From assembly GCA_029168955.1 (NCBI GenBank), contig JAPDOI010000137.1:827501-891500 (forward strand): DNA of 64,000 bases. Direction: 5' to 3'. This document shows positions 20,830 through 32,900 of this stretch, one piece after another (the stretch's first letter is position 1; each line of letters starts with the position of its first letter). Position numbers and translations under genes: made by a program. The stretch is from Aplectana chamaeleonis. Lineage: Eukaryota; Nematoda; Chromadorea; Rhabditida; Cosmocercidae. Under the pieces are notes generated by a model. It saw only the letters and a list, made by a program, of their open reading frames with translations, made no database searches and was not told where the DNA came from.

Positions 20830-23800
20830 TCTGTTCATCCCGTTAGCTGGCGTCTGGTGGAGCGGGATGCCCTCTCAACCAATACACTGCTGTAGATGCC
20901 ATAGGAGCTCGTGCGGCCTGAACGATACGCTTCCAATCAAAACGGTTTGCAGCAACAAGTTTAGCGTTAAGGACACTGCACCGTTGAGTCTTCAGATCCT
21001 CCTCTATATGTTTGAGCCATGTCTTCTTCGGGGCCGTTCGTTGAATTTTCCACGATGGTGGGCGCTTACGCCACAGCATACTGTACGGGAGACGGGACGG
21101 GTCCATCCTACATACATGTCCGAACCATCGCAGTCTTCTTGTCTGCAGCTGTTCTCCGACCGTCGGTTGATTCATGCAGCTCTTCCGTATATCGTCGTTG
21201 CAAACATGATCACGAATCGTAATTCCAAGAATCTGGCGCAAACATCGCATCTGGAAGACTTCTAGCTTGACGAGGTCTGACTTTAGCAGAGTCCAGGTTT
21301 CCGAGCCGTATAGTAGTACGGGTATTATCAGCGCTCGGAACATTCGCACTTTAGTCTTCAGTGAAATGTTGTTTTTCTTCCACAAACACCAGCCAAGCGA
21401 CGCAAACACACTAGACGCCTGCCCGATTCTGCTGCACACCTCTGCCGTAGCCGCAACTTTTCGCTCCTGCACTACCGACCCAAGGTATTTGAATTCCTTG
21501 ACCTGCTGAAGCTCAACTCCTTCAAACTGAACAGATGCAGGCGAACCATCGGATGTCATGACTTTGATCTTCTCCTGGTTGATTCTTAAGCCGTAGGAGC
21601 TTGCAATCAGTGCCATATCGCTTATCAAGGACGTCGCCTCCGCATCAGTGTCCCTGAACACTGCGCTGTCATCCGCGAACATCAAATCTGTGACGTACTC
21701 ATTACTTCCGTATTGAACGCCTCTTCTGTTCTCGAAGACCTTCCTCATAATAGCGTCCACAACAGTATTAAAGAGCAGAGGCGAGACCACATCGCCTTGG
21801 CGAACTCCAGCGGTAACGGCAAACTCCTCGGACAACTGATCCCCAATGCGTACGGAACTGGTAGACCCTTCGTACGTTTCTCGGAGGAGCTTGACTATCT
21901 TCCTCGGTATGTGCTCGCTTTCAAGTGCTCTCCACAGCGCCGGCCAGTGAATACAATCGAACGCAGATTTGAAGTCTATAAATGTGATAACGACACGCTT
22001 CCCAGAGCGAATTCTCTCTTCCATTAGCTGTCGAAGTGCGAAGATCTGATCACTGCAGCTTCTTCCTGGCCGGAACCCCGCCTGTTCTTCACGACTTGTT
22101 TGCTCACGATGACGCTGAAGTCTGTTCTGAATAACCCTCATGAAGACTTTGCCAACGATAGACAACAGACTGATCCTCGGTAATTTTTGCAGTCTCTAGC
22201 ATCACCCTTCTTGTGTATGGGCACGATTGTGGCACGTTTCCAGGTAGCTGGTATTTTCTCAGACTGCCAGATAAGAGTAATCAGCCGATGAAGTTGGCGC
22301 AGCAAGACGTCTCCGCCAGCCTTGATGGCTTCCGCAGTGATTTTGTCCACTCCTGACGCTCTGCCGTTTTTCAGTGACTTTATCGCTGCCGTTAGTTCAT
22401 CTAAAGTGGGTTCTGCGTCGAGAACTGCATCTCCGGCCGCTTCAACTAGCGGTGGCTCGACAAGCGGTCTTTGCGGCGCTTCATGACTGTATAGTTCATT
22501 GAAGAACTGTCTCCATCGACGGAGGCGCTCGTCCACAGAGCGCACGAATGACCCATCTGCATTCCTGATACTATCGCTTGTTGGTTTCGTCCTTCCTCCG
22601 AGCCGCTTGAGTGTCCGATAGAGAGTTCGATAATCATGCCTGCTCGCAGACTCCTCCGAATCAGCAGCTACCTTATTCCAATACGACTCTCGTTCCATTT
22701 TCAATCTGCAACGAAGCTCTCTGCAGAGCTGACGATATCGATCGAAATCGGTCAATTTCGCTTTCTTCCTTTCTTCTATGAGATGTATGGATGCATCTGA
22801 TATCCATGGCTGGATTCGCTTACGAGGGGCAGGACAAAGTGGCTCTGCACATTCCACGATGGTGGCTGCTATCTGCTGTTCTTGTTCATCCACAGATGCA
22901 TCGTCTGCCAACAGCGCAAACCGATTCGACAGTGCCATTTGGAATAACTCCTTCGTCTCAGGTACCATCAAATTGTGCCCAGTTGAATTGGCCTTTAGAT
23001 GGCTCCACAATTCTAGCTCGTTGTAGACGAAGCTTCACTACTGCACGTAGAAGGTAATGATCTGAACCACAGTCGGGTCCTCTCATTGCACGAACATCCT
23101 TGAGCGACGACCTGAAACGCGAGCTCATCAGCACGTAGTCTAACAAAGCTACGTCTCGTCCGGAAGGATTTCTCCACGTCAACTGATGCTTTTTGCGATG
23201 CTGGAAGTGACTGTTTCCAATGATGAGTCCATTGAAAGCTGCAAACGTGAGCAAGCGCAGACCATTGTCGTTCATGTCACCAACGCCAAATCGGCCCAAT
23301 ACTGCTTCCCAGCCCATCCTGTCTTTTCCAACATGTGCGTTGAAATCACCTGCAACTAGAACAACGTCTCTCTTCGAAATCGTGTTCAGAACGTCCTGAA
23401 GCTGAGCGTAAAACGCGTCCTTGTCGGAATCCGGGCTAGGCTCTGTCGGCGCATAAACTGCCACAATATGTGTCCTTATAGTTCCTTTCAGCGTGAGGAC
23501 AGCGATTCTGCTAGAGATAGGCTCGAATGTCACAACGCTTCCAGCTGCTTTCCAGTTCAGCATGAATCCAACGCCTTGATGGTGTCCGTCACTACCGGAG
23601 TAGTACAGCACCATCCTTTCTTGACTATCTGGCACCTGGACAGTCATTGTTCCACTTCCACTGATCCTTAATTCAGACAGGGCGGCAACCGATACCTTCG
23701 ACTTCAACAGTTCCCTGGCAATGATTTCTTTCTGCCCGACGTAATGCCCTGATCGCACATTCCATGCCGCGAACCGCACCTCCTTCTTCGGCGTTACCAG

Positions 23801-24010
23801 TCGTCCACTGTTCTGGCCAGTAGCATACTTGTCACCAACACCCTGGGTCCCCAGTGTTGGCGCATCGGCTGCCCCGGATGCGGTAGCCGTATCGCGTATT
23901 CCTATGAGACTCTCCATGGTTACCACCTTAGGTTTTCCAGCCCGTCGGTAGCATGGGGGGCCAACCCTCCTCCTTTCTCATCCGGGCTTGGGACCGGCAA
24001 TGGCGGAGTT
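20830..24010 (-). mobile_element. LINE-C, RTE-like retrotransposon, near full length
   Basis: CTATATGTGT occurs at 20820-20829 and 24011-24020, a 10-bp target-site duplication. Read on the minus strand the 5' end contains GCCGGTCCCAAGCCCGGATG and GGAGGGTTGG, a leader typical of animal RTE-type elements. It is inserted next to the foldback at 20.6-20.8 kb and upstream, in its own orientation, of no identified gene; on the minus strand it lies downstream of the two exons at 24.2-24.4 kb and probably in their next intron. Confidence 0.88.
20843..23917 (-). pseudogene. LINE-C endonuclease / reverse transcriptase, two frameshifts
   Basis: The ATG at 23917 opens MESLIGIRDTATAS; a 5' extension to 23926 has no ATG. 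Endonuclease motifs are AAWNVRSG, LSELRIS, VYAPTEPSPDSD, VAGDFNAHVG and GSDHYLL; RT motifs are RPGRSCSDQIFALRQ, FIDFKSAFD, GVRQGDVVSPLLF, FADDSAVF, and the C-terminal part has LLYGSETWT. Frame is lost near 22965 (between endonuclease and RT) and near 22178, where KNYRG is followed by a one-base deletion. The stop is TAA at 20843-20845. Otherwise complete at about 1020 codons, so inactivation is recent. Confidence 0.9.
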
Positions 24011-24172
24011 CTATATGTGTGTGTATTGGCCGATAGTGGGGCTAGAAAATTACGACTAGGGAATCTGCGAAAACTACAAACGTCTTCATATCACATGATT
24101 CACCATGCGGCCCACATACTCATCCTATGTCAGATGTCCACTTTTATTTAAACTTTTGTTTGGAAATTGTAC

Positions 24173-24419
24173 CTGTTCACTTCGATGGGCGTTCTGTTTA
24201 TGTCGAGTGTTGGCGATCGAGGATCAATGTTGAGAAGTCGCTTGTCTCCCTTTGGAGTTTCATCAAAGGCATTCTGGAAAGAAACAGATAACAGTAAATA
24301 CCCTTGAAATGAAAGCTCATCTATCTAGCAAGACGGAGCCGTATGTTGCGAAATTCTCTAGTCACCACTCTCCGCACTTTCAGCGATTCACGAACAATTT
24401 CTGGCACTGGTTTATACAT
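24173..24419 (-). CDS. Two exons of a gene with a CDCA3/TOME-1-like motif (partial)
   Basis: Minus-strand exons 24419-24366 (MYKPVPEIVRESLKVRRV, from an ATG; it could begin further upstream at about 24446) and 24273-24173 (NAFDETPKGDKRLL, NIDPRSPTLDINRTPIEVN). They are separated by a 92-bp intron with GTGACT donor and CTTTCCAG acceptor; both sides are phase 0, and the second exon ends phase 2 at AACAG|GTACAA. The D-P-R-S-P-T-x4-RTPI motif is characteristic of vertebrate CDCA3 (trigger of mitotic entry 1), where it also lies near the N-terminus. Orthology rests on this motif alone. The following intron appears to contain LINE-C; later exons were not found. Confidence 0.65.
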
Positions 24420-24446
24420 ATCGCTTGCGCGGTGCGAGGCAGAGCT

Positions 24447-26152
24447 ATTTCATGTCAGATTTCAGCCCAACACGGGCTCACGACCGTCCGAGGAAAACCG
24501 GAGAATGGTATCGAAGATCGGACTACATTGGGATTATTCGAAATCCACTGTGTTTAAATACCGGCCCGAAATTCGGAGAGCGCTACTGACCACGCAAACG
24601 ATGTCAATGAAATCCCAGATTTTCTCATACCGATCAACCATAGATTCGCCTCGTCCTGTGAATTAAAGATGAAACTATTTGTATACCATGGTGTCTGGTT
24701 CCGAAACGAGAGAGTAATCGAGTTTCGTTGATAACCACTGTCCCATTAGCGCTCCTGGAAACATTGGCCTTAAATACTTCTTTCTCATGATTAGCTTGTC
24801 GTCAATTTGATCTTTTCTAAAAGACATGATGAAGACAATGAAGGACTATGATTAAAACGGTGCGCAATAGCAAAACGATCTGAATTGGCACAGTTCGAAT
24901 TTGAATTTCGCGCCCAGCAAGTGGCCGTTCCGTGGAATGTCGTCGGGGTTAATTCGTTGCGGGTGGTCCAAAAACCGCCTTTTTTCACTTCCGTTTCTAA
25001 TGATGAAATGTCAAAAATTTCTCTATTGTCTCGTGGGAGGTATCTGATAGACTGTATATCTAAGTAACTGTTTAAGGCTAATGGCTCCGTTTCTATGTTT
25101 CCTAGAGAAAATACACGGGATTGTTTCATCCTCCGGGAATGTTAGCTTCAAAGGATTATTTGAATAATGGGTTACAGTGACATCTGTACGGTTGGGTATA
25201 TCAAACGAATAAAAAATTTCGAATAAACGAATAGTGCGAATAATAGACCTTCTCGAATAATTGACTTTTTCGAATAGTTAAATAAACGAATTATTCGAAT
25301 AGTCTAATAGATGAATTATTCGAATAATTGACTTTTCAGAATAGTCGAATAAACTATTTATTCGATTAGAATGGTCCAAAAAAATCGCTGAAACTTCGTG
25401 GGATGGAAGGTATTCGGGGTTCTGAACACGAAGGTGAAGTCCCCTTACAATTTTTTCAAACAGCTAGTTGCCGTTTGAAATGAGAAAGATGACTTTGGGT
25501 TCGTGATCAGCATCCCCAACATATCAATTTGAGCTTATCTCCGTATGCTTACCTTAATCATTTGGAAATTTTTAAAATGGGACTCATTCGTACTCAGCAC
25601 CCCCAAAGAACCGTTAGGGACAGTTTAGACATCTCAGCAAGCCGATTTTTTCTCCCACCCTGTACTTCCAATTTCTTAAAGGCATCGTGCACGCTGAAAA
25701 TCATTTTCGATTCTATGTGTCCAATCAAACTTTTCGAGCTAGCTGACAACACCTACGAAACCCGAGGCTCCGAAAATGCGCCCCTTTAAAAGTTACGGCC
25801 ACCTAAAAACTGCTTTGGGGTCGATCGTCTAGCACTTGTGTGACGCTCATCTAACTCTTTTTCATGGAATGCTGATGTGGTCGTCAAACAGTATAGAAAA
25901 CAAGTGTGGTACGAACTCGACATGCAGGAAAACTTCAAAAATGGCAGCGACCTGGCCTCCAAACGCCCAAAAACCTCAAAAACCATTTTGGCGCGAATTT
26001 CAAATCCACATTTACAGTGTATTCAGACCGATTTTTCTTTTAAAGTAAAGGTTTTTGAGGGGCTCTTTTGACGTTGCCGTTCACTAAAGAGCCTATGCTA
26101 TACAAAAACACGAAAAAATAATATATGGTTTTCGGCGCGGACGCTGCCTTTT
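24447..26152. other. Region between divergent genes
   Basis: A minus-strand frame from an ATG at 25129 (MKQSRVFSLGNIETEP..., 112 codons) could be an upstream exon of the 24.2-24.4 kb gene but has no known relative. At 25195-25375 there is an AT-rich patch of CGAATAATTC-like words resembling the TTCGAA patch at 55.8 and 59.4 kb. Confidence 0.35.
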
Positions 26153-26308
26153 AGGGGCTTTCAGAGTGGCGTCGCTGCAAAATTCGCCGTCGCAGGCATT
26201 GTATGTACAAATGATGGGGAATGCTACGCAGTAGTACGTAGCACTCCCTATGTTTTGTACAATTCCTGCGACAGCGAATTTCGCAGCGACGCCACTCTGA
26301 AAGCCCCT
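26153..26308. mobile_element. Inverted-repeat element R1, copy 2 (156 bp)
   Basis: Left end AGGGGCTTTCAGAGTGGCG and right end reverse complement AGGGGCTTTCAGAGTGGCG are identical for 26 bp and continue with few mismatches through AAATTCGC-GTCGCAGG. A 12-G run follows at 26312. It lies about 500 bp upstream of teg-1. Related to 16270-16545. Confidence 0.85.
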
Positions 26309-26806
26309 TTTGGGGGGGGGGGGAGAATTGAAGAGAATTCCAGAGCAGGCGACAAACGCTTTCCTATTCTTCCAAATGGTTGCAACCTAGGGACGGGCAA
26401 AATTTTCAAGTTGAAATGCAGGTGTTGAAAAAAATGCAGAAATCAGTTAGGTGTTTAACAGTGTGGAGAAGCTCCAAAGTGAAATCGAAGTCCTAATAAT
26501 TTTTAGAAGAGGCTTCCCATAAAATGCTACCCTCTCATTTACTGGTTCTGCTTGTCAGCAACACAACACCTTCGTTCAGGTTTTTGTGTGAATCACATGA
26601 ATCATTCGAACGATCACAGAAGACTACGAATCGATTTTCCTAGCAAGCCGCTTCTTATAGACTCTTTTGTCCGTTTCTTTGTTGATTTTCACCTTCTTTC
26701 TCTCTGTGGAAGATAGCTAGAGACTGAATTTCAGCGGTATATATCGTGTATTCCAGTCCTCGACAATCGATTTCGGCTGGATCGTTGAGTAGCTACCGCT
26801 GACGTC
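26309..26806 (+). promoter_or_regulatory. Upstream region of teg-1
   Basis: No TATA-type promoter could be assigned. AATTTCAG at about 26726-26733 or GTATTCCAG at about 26756 would serve as a trans-splice acceptor for a spliced leader upstream of the ATG at 26807. This is inferred from nematode practice. Confidence 0.3.
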
Positions 26807-26935
26807 ATGCCAAAACGGGTCGTTTCCTTCGCAGATGACGTCGCTTCCGGATCAGGAACTAGTAAACGAGCCGCTCTTTCCACTGACGAGGCAGAGGAAT
26901 ATGATCTGCCCGAAGGCGATGATCGGGAAGTTGAG
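26807..26935 (+). CDS. teg-1: teg-1 exon 1
   Basis: 43 codons from ATG to GAG|GTTAGC, phase 0; MPKRVVSFADD is conserved with the start of human CD2BP2 (MPKRKVTF). Confidence 0.93.
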
Positions 26936-29900
26936 GTTAGCATTAGGTCGAATCAGGTTTTTGATTTCGATCTTTGTCATTATTCTTTTATCACATTAGT
27001 TTTTTTTTCCAATTTTTTTTTCTTCCCTTAGTTTGTTCATTTTTCTCATATTATGGTAGTGCGCGTTTCAATCAACCTCAGCAATTGAAACCTTAAACCA
27101 TGTTAAAATTCATCACTTTTGTCGTGGAAGGTGCCCTCGAGGTTAGACACAGGCACTTGTGCTGTTTCAAGGTGATTTTTTGTTTCCATACAAATCAGGC
27201 AAAAAATGGAAATGCGGCATGAAGGGCCCTATGTATCTTTCATGCGGACTTTCCAAAACGCCATTGCCCAAAATCGATGAGGACTAAAGATTGCCGAGAA
27301 GTGTGGAGCAAAATCCCGTTAGCGGGATTTCGGCAGTTTTGAACTTCATGTGCGAAAAGTTCTGTTTCAAATTATCACCAGAAGCTTCATTACCCTTGAT
27401 AAACTTGCTGTCTCGAAAAAGGTTCCGTCGGAACCAGGGATGATCGGAATTGCGAGTTCCGATGGTTTTGCGCCTTCCGTTTCCCAAAGAAAGCCTAAGA
27501 ATGCGAAAGAAATCGGAAATATCTACGAGATTAGAATTTTTACACCCTTTCTCGCCAAGTCCCTAGGGATTATTTCGCTCGCTAAATTCGGATTCCAGCT
27601 CCGTCTTAACTTTCCACAAAGCCAGGGTTTATTGTGTTTACATGAAGATATTTCAATAAAGAAGGACAAGCCCAAGTTTTTCTTCTAGGCACAGTCGCCC
27701 GGGTAGGGTTAGGAATTTCGCTGAACGAATTTCCGAACTCCGACTTCCGATGGTTTTCGGAGTTTCGATTTCTGAAATTGAAAAGGTCCTTTTATTTCCG
27801 AAATTCAGGAGAAAATTTCCGCTTTTTCCTCGTCGGAACTCGTCCGCGCCGTCATTTTCTCACCTAATAAACTTCTCACTTCCGAAATCGAGAGAGCTAA
27901 GGGCTATAAGATGTGTATATATTTATATTTATTTACATAAGCCTGCGGATCAGACTTATGTGCAATTAACAGCTCATATACGAAATCACCAACAAAAAAC
28001 ATCTAGTAACAGCGAGGGAAAAACTACCAGTATTTCGGTCAGATAAAGCAATGGGTTCAAAGCAGATATACGAATAGCCCGTAATGGCGCGAGTAGAAGT
28101 GACTGCTCCGTGAAGGATTAGCGCTCACCAGGTTCGTTCTCGAAGTATTCAGTTGCAAGTTTCCTGAACGCCTTATGACTCACAGGGATGGATTTGAGCC
28201 TCCCGAGTCGTTCAAATGCAGGAGTCGCCCTATTAATAAAGAAAAAGCGCCTGCAGTTAAGGTTCGAGTTTTTGCGTAGAATTTTTGAAGCTCCTCCTCT
28301 GGTACTTGATGTTCTCACCTCGACAATACACTCAGGCCGCAGACCAAAGTCCGGTTTATACAGGATTTTGTGCAGCAGTAGTAAGTCATTAAACTTTCTT
28401 CTTATCAAAAGAGATTGCAAGTTGAGCTCACTATTCCTGGTTTCTGCAGATGGCATTTGTTGATAATGGCAAAATCCAAGCTTCCTGATCATTAATTTCC
28501 TTGTGAACCCGCTTTGCACCTTTTCAAGTCTAACTATGCTCTTCTTTTTGTGTGGAAAATACACCGGTGTCCCATACTCAAGAATAGGTCTAACATAGGT
28601 TTTGTAGGCTCTAAGTAGCACCGCGCTGTTTCTTGTCTCCAGTCCCCTGAATATATTATTGACGGCCACGGTGGCTCTGACAGATACCGATTCGCAGTGT
28701 TTGTCAAAACTGAGGTTCCGTGTGAGGATAAATCCCAGGTCAGTAATCTGCTCGACATTCTCGATCTCAGTCCCTTCGACATTGTAAGTATGACAGTTAT
28801 TTGAGGAACCTAGATGCAGACACTTCGTTTTCTCCTTCGATAACGGCAGGTGCCATTCATGAGACCAGACCGCCATTGCATCTATTGCATTTTGAATTGC
28901 ATCAATGTCCTCCCTGGAGCCCGCCCGGCGAAAAATCTTTATATCGTCTGCAAATGCACAGAAATCTACTGGAAACCCACTTAATAAGTCCCCCAGCTCG
29001 TGCGTGTATATATTGAACAGAATTGGTAAAAGTACTCCACCCTGCGGAACTCCACTACACACTGGGTGATTCTGCGAATACGAAGTGTTCACTCGAACCG
29101 AAAAGGTCCTATGCTCCAAAATGAGGCAACCCAAGAAACTATGCGCGGGTGTACGCCTACCATTGTTAGTTTTCGTATTAGCTTATGATGTGGGACTTTG
29201 TCAAATGCCTATCTCACGCACAGAGTCATACCTCCAATTTGAGTCTAACCCCAAGTTTCCTAGCTCAGAAAATTGCGGCCTCGGACGAGTTCCGACGTAT
29301 ACCACGAGAAACTCCCTTTTTGGTTCAGATTCCCTGTACCTGCGCTCCTCATTGGCCAGATAGCCAGCATATTCTATAGAACCAAATTTCATTGGAGATT
29401 CGTGCCACCTCTTTTCAGTATTCTATAGCTGATGTTTTTTATCAATGAATACTGGACAAGCGGTTCAGGGTACTGCACTAAGTGTGGATAAGGTCAGTTT
29501 TGCACAGCCTCCCAGGAGCGTGATTTACTCAAAAATTGGGCGATTTTCTTAGACCCCCACACCAAGGAGCGTGATTTGGTCAAATTTTTGGCGATTTCTT
29601 ATATTTATCCTTGGGAGAACCTTTACTATTTTTAAAACCTTTACTATAGCTCAGTTAAAACAGCGTTTCACACAAATTTGAAGGTATAATCGAATTCTCC
29701 GCTTAAAAACTGATCTTGAACAGTGTGTACCATTCAGAATTTCCCATTTGGTTTCCCGGCGGAACTCAGACCCTCCACTTCTCCGCAGCTCAGACTCCCC
29801 CCTTTTTTTGCGAAGCTCCACACCCCGCACCGAACCCAGATGCGATTAAGCTGGGGTGTGACACAACAGGTGATGGGTGGGGATCTAGTAGAGATTCTGA

Positions 29901-32900
29901 CAATTTTGCCCAAGATGAGAAATGTAGGGGGGATCGGAAATTTTTCTGGGAAAATAAAAGTTTTCAATGATAACTTGTAGGGGGATTTTTCCTTTCAATC
30001 GATTTTGTTCCATAATTAGTGTTGAACTTTAGAAAAAAATATTTCCGAGAAATTGTTGCTTTTTTTCGTGATTCATTTTCAGAAGAGTAGTGGGGGTCGT
30101 ACTTCTGCCGAAGCTCGACTCACCCACCCGCTTGACCCTGCCTGCACACCGTTAGACCAATGGTATACTTCTGCGACACACGTTCGTGTCGCTGTCCACA
30201 GTGAAAGCTACCGCCTTTCGCGGAGCTCCTCGGAATAGAAATTTCGTCTGAAATCTGAAATTTTGTCCAAACTACCGTGTTCCCATCATAACATAGAGTT
30301 TCATGACGACCTCTGCACACACAGCTGTTCTCGCGCTGTAATTTTACTATAAGAGGGCGACTATTTCTACATCATGCTAGCTTACCAAGCCGTTTGGAGA
30401 AAATTCTTTTTTTTTTCTCCAAAAATTTTACGGACCCCCACCAAATTTTCATTTTTCTTCAAAAAAAAATTCAAAATTTCTACGTATCTTCCCCCCGTTG
30501 CGTCGAGTCGCAACCCTGCCCAACTCTGACTGCGACGATCGCGCGGCAACTGTTCCTGCGACGTCCGTTGCCGTCGCTCTGATGCGGGTCCGGATTCGCG
30601 CTAAATGTTATTGCTGTCGCTCATGACAGCGACAAATTGTACCATTGACCTTAGCTTCGAAAAAATCGTCGGCTTCTGCGTTACCTGGGGTGCCACTGCT
30701 TCTTGTTGAGCAGTGTTCATCATTGAGAATGGTTGCTATCTTCCGTCACTTTCGGCCTTTTACTCTACTTTCAGCTGTCTGAAAATGATATTCTGGTGAA
30801 TTGATTATCATGGTGTTTATTATTTCGTTCAGGAAGAAGAGGAGGAAAAGAAGAAGCAGCACACTCTGGACAGTGATGAAGAAGAGGAAGCAGATCATAA
30901 GAAGTTGGATATGAGGAAGGTAAGCACTTCACATGATTTGTTTCTTCTTGATACCTATCATTCGTCTGATATTGTATGTTTCATATAGTGGTATTCATAG
31001 ATTGAAGGCCAGGAAGATTCCACTCTTGATTTTGATGGGCAGACGAAGATAACTGCGTTCAACATGAAGGAGGATTTAGAGGATGGTCATTTTGACGAAA
31101 GTGGCAACTTCATATTTGATAAGAAAGATAAGGTATGTCATATACTGTGTTGTTGTTTTTTTATAAATATTTTCTTTCTTTTTTAATTAATATGCTTTTA
31201 AGGAAATAAAAGACGCTTGGCTTGATGATATTGACTGGACCACGATCAAGGAAAAGGCTGGTGATCAGTGGGAGCAGTCAAATGTCATTACCTTATTTGA
31301 GAAAAACAATCTCTCATTGGTTGTTCTCATTTTGTTTCACGTTTTTTTTAAATTAAATGTTGCTTACATCATGCCTTACGCTCATGTGATGAATTGAACA
31401 AGTGATTCCCATCTATAATGATGCAGTTTAGGATCAGGATGATGAGGACGCTCCCCCAGTGATGAATGATATCCGACGAAAGGAGATCCTCAATGAATTG
31501 ATATCGATGGTGAAGCCGAATCAGTCGGTTGCTAGAGCGCTTACCGAATTGAAAAAGGCCAAAGGTTCGTTATAAAAATTGAATGCTCGAGCTTGTGCGT
31601 GAATTGGTGTTATTCTATCGTACGAATTCTAGTTTTTGTTCCCTTTAAGTTCGTTTCCATTTCAGGTCTAACTGCTGCTGAAGAGCGTAAACTGCGCTGG
31701 AATGCGAAGAAAGAGGGCAAAACGGTGATTGAAACGAATTCACAGAAGGATACGCGAATAATCAGTGGATTAGCGGATGAAATGATCTCAGCTGGACATG
31801 TGAGTTGCAAAAAAGATCTCGGGTTTTTCGATAGTATGCCTTTCTAGTGTTTTGTTAAGAGAATAAGCTGATCCAAGTATGACGAAAATTAGTTTGGCGG
31901 TAGGCTGCTGGTTTCGTGGATTTTATTATTTATTTACATAAGCCTGTGCACCAGACCTATGTGCAACGAACAACATAAACGAAATCAGCAAAAAAACACA
32001 ACAGGAAGAAGAAAAAGTTATCAGTTTTCGATCAGGCAGTGTAATGAATTCAAAGCAGATACACGTATAGCACATAATGTTGTAGAGACAAGGGAATTGC
32101 TCCGCGAAAGATCAACGCTCGCCACGCTCGTTCTCGAAGTGTTCAGTTACAAGTTTTCTAAATGCCTCATTGCTCACAGGAATGGATTTCAGCCTCCGAA
32201 GCCGTTCGAATGCCGGGGTCGCCCTATTTATGAAGAAAAAGCGCCTGAAGTTTAGGTTTGAATTTTTGCGCCCAATTTTTGAAGCTCCTCCCCTGGTACT
32301 CGATGTTCTCACCTCGACAACACACCCAGGCCGGAGACCAAAGTCCGGTTTATACAGGATTTTGTGCAGCAGTAGTAAGTCATTAAACTTTCTTCTTATC
32401 AAAAGAGATTGCAAGTTGAGCTCACTATTCCTGGTTTCTGCAGATGGCATTTGTTGATAATGGCAAAATCCAAGCTTCCTGATCATTAACTTCCTTGTGA
32501 ACCCGTTTTGCACCTTTTCAAGTCTAACTATGCTCTTCTTTTTGTGTGGAAAATACACCGGTGTCCCATACCATACTCAAGAATAGGTCTAACATAGGTT
32601 TCGTAGGCTCTAAGTAGCACCGCGCTGTTTCTTGTCCTCAGTCCCCTGAATATATTATTGACAGCCACGGTGGCTCTGGTAGATACCGATTCGCAGTGCT
32701 TGTCAAAACTGAGGTTACGTGTGAGGATGAGTCCCAGGTCAGTGATCTGCTCGACATGGTCAATCTCAGTCTTCGACATTGTAAGTATGACAGTTATTCG
32801 AGGAACCTACTCAGAAACTCAACGGGTCCGACCGCCGATTTCTGTCGGGTCGAACCCCTTTCCGTTCTCGCCCCTCACTTCTTCCAACTAAGACGACGTG

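Noticed and set aside
28118..29134. Reverse-strand 338-codon frame as a teg-1 antisense gene
   Set aside because: It is LINE-B RT, repeated at 32.1-33.4 kb, with FADD catalytic box and no ATG start.
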